This document shows positions 62,543 to 64,000 of a DNA stretch of 64,000 nt, piece by piece. The position numbers and the translations under genes are program-made. The notes beneath the pieces were generated by a model, which was given only the letters and a program-made list of their open reading frames with translations, ran no database searches and was not told where the DNA came from. The stretch comes from Skeletonema tropicum. Lineage: Eukaryota > Bacillariophyta > Thalassiosirophyceae > Thalassiosirales > Thalassiosiraceae. Within the stretch, counting starts at the first letter, position 1, and each line of letters begins with the position of its first letter. The stretch spans positions 682,001 through 746,000 of the forward strand of contig CM074142.1 of assembly GCA_037178625.1 (NCBI GenBank). Reading direction: 5' to 3'.

Positions 62543-62617
62543 CTCAAGTCTATGCTAAGCAATCATATTGATCCAATGCACCTTAATATTCGATTAAGAC
62601 CTTAGCATAGACTTGAG
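62543..62617. repeat. 17-bp-arm perfect inverted repeat
   Basis: CTCAAGTCTATGCTAAG (62543-62559) and its exact complement (62601-62617) flank a 41-base loop that contains a smaller CTTAAT/ATTAAG stem. Could be a small foldback element or structured RNA. Confidence 0.85.
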
Positions 62618-63049
62618 AACAGTCGTCATGAGCTCCAAGAAGAAAATTCTAAATGCATTCCGTGCTATCACAGATTCGTCCCTCCCTAGCCATCATCATT
62701 GGAGTATGAGGAGCCTTTAGGTCATGTAATATACTACCGAATCATCAGACCAAGTGTCAATAATCATATTCATCACCATTTCGTTCTTTGACTTCGTCAG
62801 GAGGCTTGGACCGCGGAAATATGGACAAGATGTTAATGTCACAATATCCTCTTATTGCCGAGGAGAAGCAACGCAGCAACACTACTATCATCATAGATCA
62901 CGGCAGATACCTCATCATCACATGACAACATGATATTCATTGCTCTTTTGCGGCTGCCAGCGTGATTCGTAATCGTTAGAAGTGAACGGCCCCTTGTTGC
63001 GGGGATAGTTGGTGCCGATATTTTTGAGGAGGTACCCGGATAGAGAAAT
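62618..63049. other. intergenic
   Basis: Nothing recognisable; no frame of note on either strand. Confidence 0.4.
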
Positions 63050-63232
63050 ATGAACAGGATAAAACAACTACAACTACAACAACGACAATATTTCCCCGAA
63101 GAATATCAAATGATTGCCAAACAACGCTATGATGACCTAGAACACTCGCTGCTCGCGAGTTGGAATCAAACTGATGCTTCCTGCCCCATCGATGACATCG
63201 GCATTACTTCAGACCAACGGAGACAAGAGTAA
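63050..63232 (+). CDS. small hypothetical ORF
   Basis: 60 codons from ATG 63050: MNRIKQLQLQQRQYFPEEYQ, then a charged helical stretch ending SDQRRQE. Amphipathic and Q-rich. It could be a real short exon or chance. Confidence 0.2.
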   Translation: MNRIKQLQLQQRQYFPEEYQMIAKQRYDDLEHSLLASWNQTDASCPIDDIGITSDQRRQE

Positions 63233-64000
63233 CAAACATCTGTTGAGAAGGAGGCTGTACTGGATCGTACGTGATAATGATCGGAAAGGGGTCAATCTGC
63301 GCGTCTTGCAACAATGAATGGGAAGTATGATGTGCAATAGTAAGACTGGAGATAGAAGTCCTACCTGGCCAAAGCAAAGCACGTAGCTCAAAGCATGTAG
63401 CACTGCCAATTCAGAAATATTACGTAATATTGACAAGTATTAAATGTCATTGAATTTTTGAATTGTAGTAGCAACGCTATTGCAGCCTTGAGAAGCTGAT
63501 TACAGTTTACAATTTTACTCATATTCTACAACAACACGTGACGCACAATACATATAACAATTGTTGTATTATTGTATTATGTTGTGTCACAGCATCGCCT
63601 TTACATACAACTTCATAAAACCTTGCAAAATACGAGGAAGTACCAAAGATAATCCTCAATATGAATATCGGCGGAAGTATTAGCTCTTGTTTTATTCGCC
63701 CCATGGTCGTAGATTGGCTGCGGTGTCATACTTTAGAGGAGGTGGTATCTCTAAAAGTTCGACAATGGTACCGACAAGATTTATAATTATTCCATCCGCT
63801 CGACACTTTCTTCACGCCCAAGTAACATCATGAATGGCACATATGAAATAATGACGCGATGATTTACTCCGTCGTTTGGTTCTACTCATTTCCTCGATGT
63901 CTATGATAGGTTGATCAGTGAAAGCAAAGTACATGCACGATTTTTGGGACGTGATGATAGACATTAAGACTCTTCAGCGGTGGTTGAAGCAGGTTAAAGA
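63233..64000. other. right edge, no supported gene
   Basis: Minus frames at 63209-63436 and 63519-63704 are short and lack motifs. Repeated ACAATTGTTGTATTATTGTATTATG near 63555-63580 is AT-rich. A gene may begin beyond the window. Confidence 0.35.

Overview
The window looks like nuclear DNA of a diatom, or a close stramenopile relative. Genes are compact. The few introns are short GT-AG introns, several with a CTAAC branch-point-like motif. Host proteins carry long Q, N, S and D/E runs. One host protein has an N-terminus like a diatom bipartite plastid presequence. The retrotransposon protease and Gag sequences resemble those of diatom Copia elements. I cannot name the species. I saw no rRNA, no convincing tRNA and no CRISPR array.

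Layout: 1-2.5 kb is gene-poor, with a G-rich ~82-bp tandem repeat and a 34-bp hairpin. 2.56-3.8 kb holds remnants of an unrecognised zinc-ribbon gene. 3.9-6.6 kb is two abutting satellite arrays (173-bp, then 185-194-bp units). 6.98-10.4 kb is a Tudor/SH3-like gene split by a ~2.07-kb insertion that is bounded by a 38-bp direct repeat and carries its own exon-duplicated gene. 10.8-20.5 kb is the ordinary host block: a plastid-type mTERF protein, a decayed STEAP-like metalloreductase pseudogene, a sulfotransferase, a UBXN7-like Cdc48 cofactor and a membrane-anchored methyltransferase.

From 20.9 to 56.3 kb the window is almost all nested mobile DNA. (a) An intact Ty3/gypsy element (20932-26824) has identical 243-bp LTRs, TSD TTTTG, and gag and pol in one frame separated by a single UGA. 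(b) Element 1 (27456-35508) and element 2 (46859-54922) are near-identical inverted copies of a ~8.05-kb non-autonomous LTR element with 496-bp LTRs. (c) Element 3 (38790-56334) uses the same LTR family and encodes a Copia-type Gag-protease. Element 2 inserted into its gag (TSD TCTTC), and it inserted itself into a 739-bp tandem repeat (TSD TCTCT). (d) Element 4 (36707-38481) is a 1.78-kb element with identical 424-bp LTRs (TSD GCACC) in the same tandem repeat. (e) Three copies of a Helitron-like element, called X here, sit inside the open reading frames of elements 1, 2 and 3. X has a shared GC-box end and an inverted subterminal copy of it, inserts between A and T, and carries a small accessory gene plus the C-terminal part of a PIF1-like helicase.

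From 56.3 to 58.8 kb is the rest of the 739-bp array. The last 5 kb has an inverted fragment of that repeat, a possible reverse-transcriptase-like remnant, a 17-bp-arm hairpin and two small uncertain ORFs. Inferred order of events: 739-bp array, then elements 3 and 4 into it; X3 and element 2 into element 3; and X copies into elements 1 and 2 at different positions of the same ORF.
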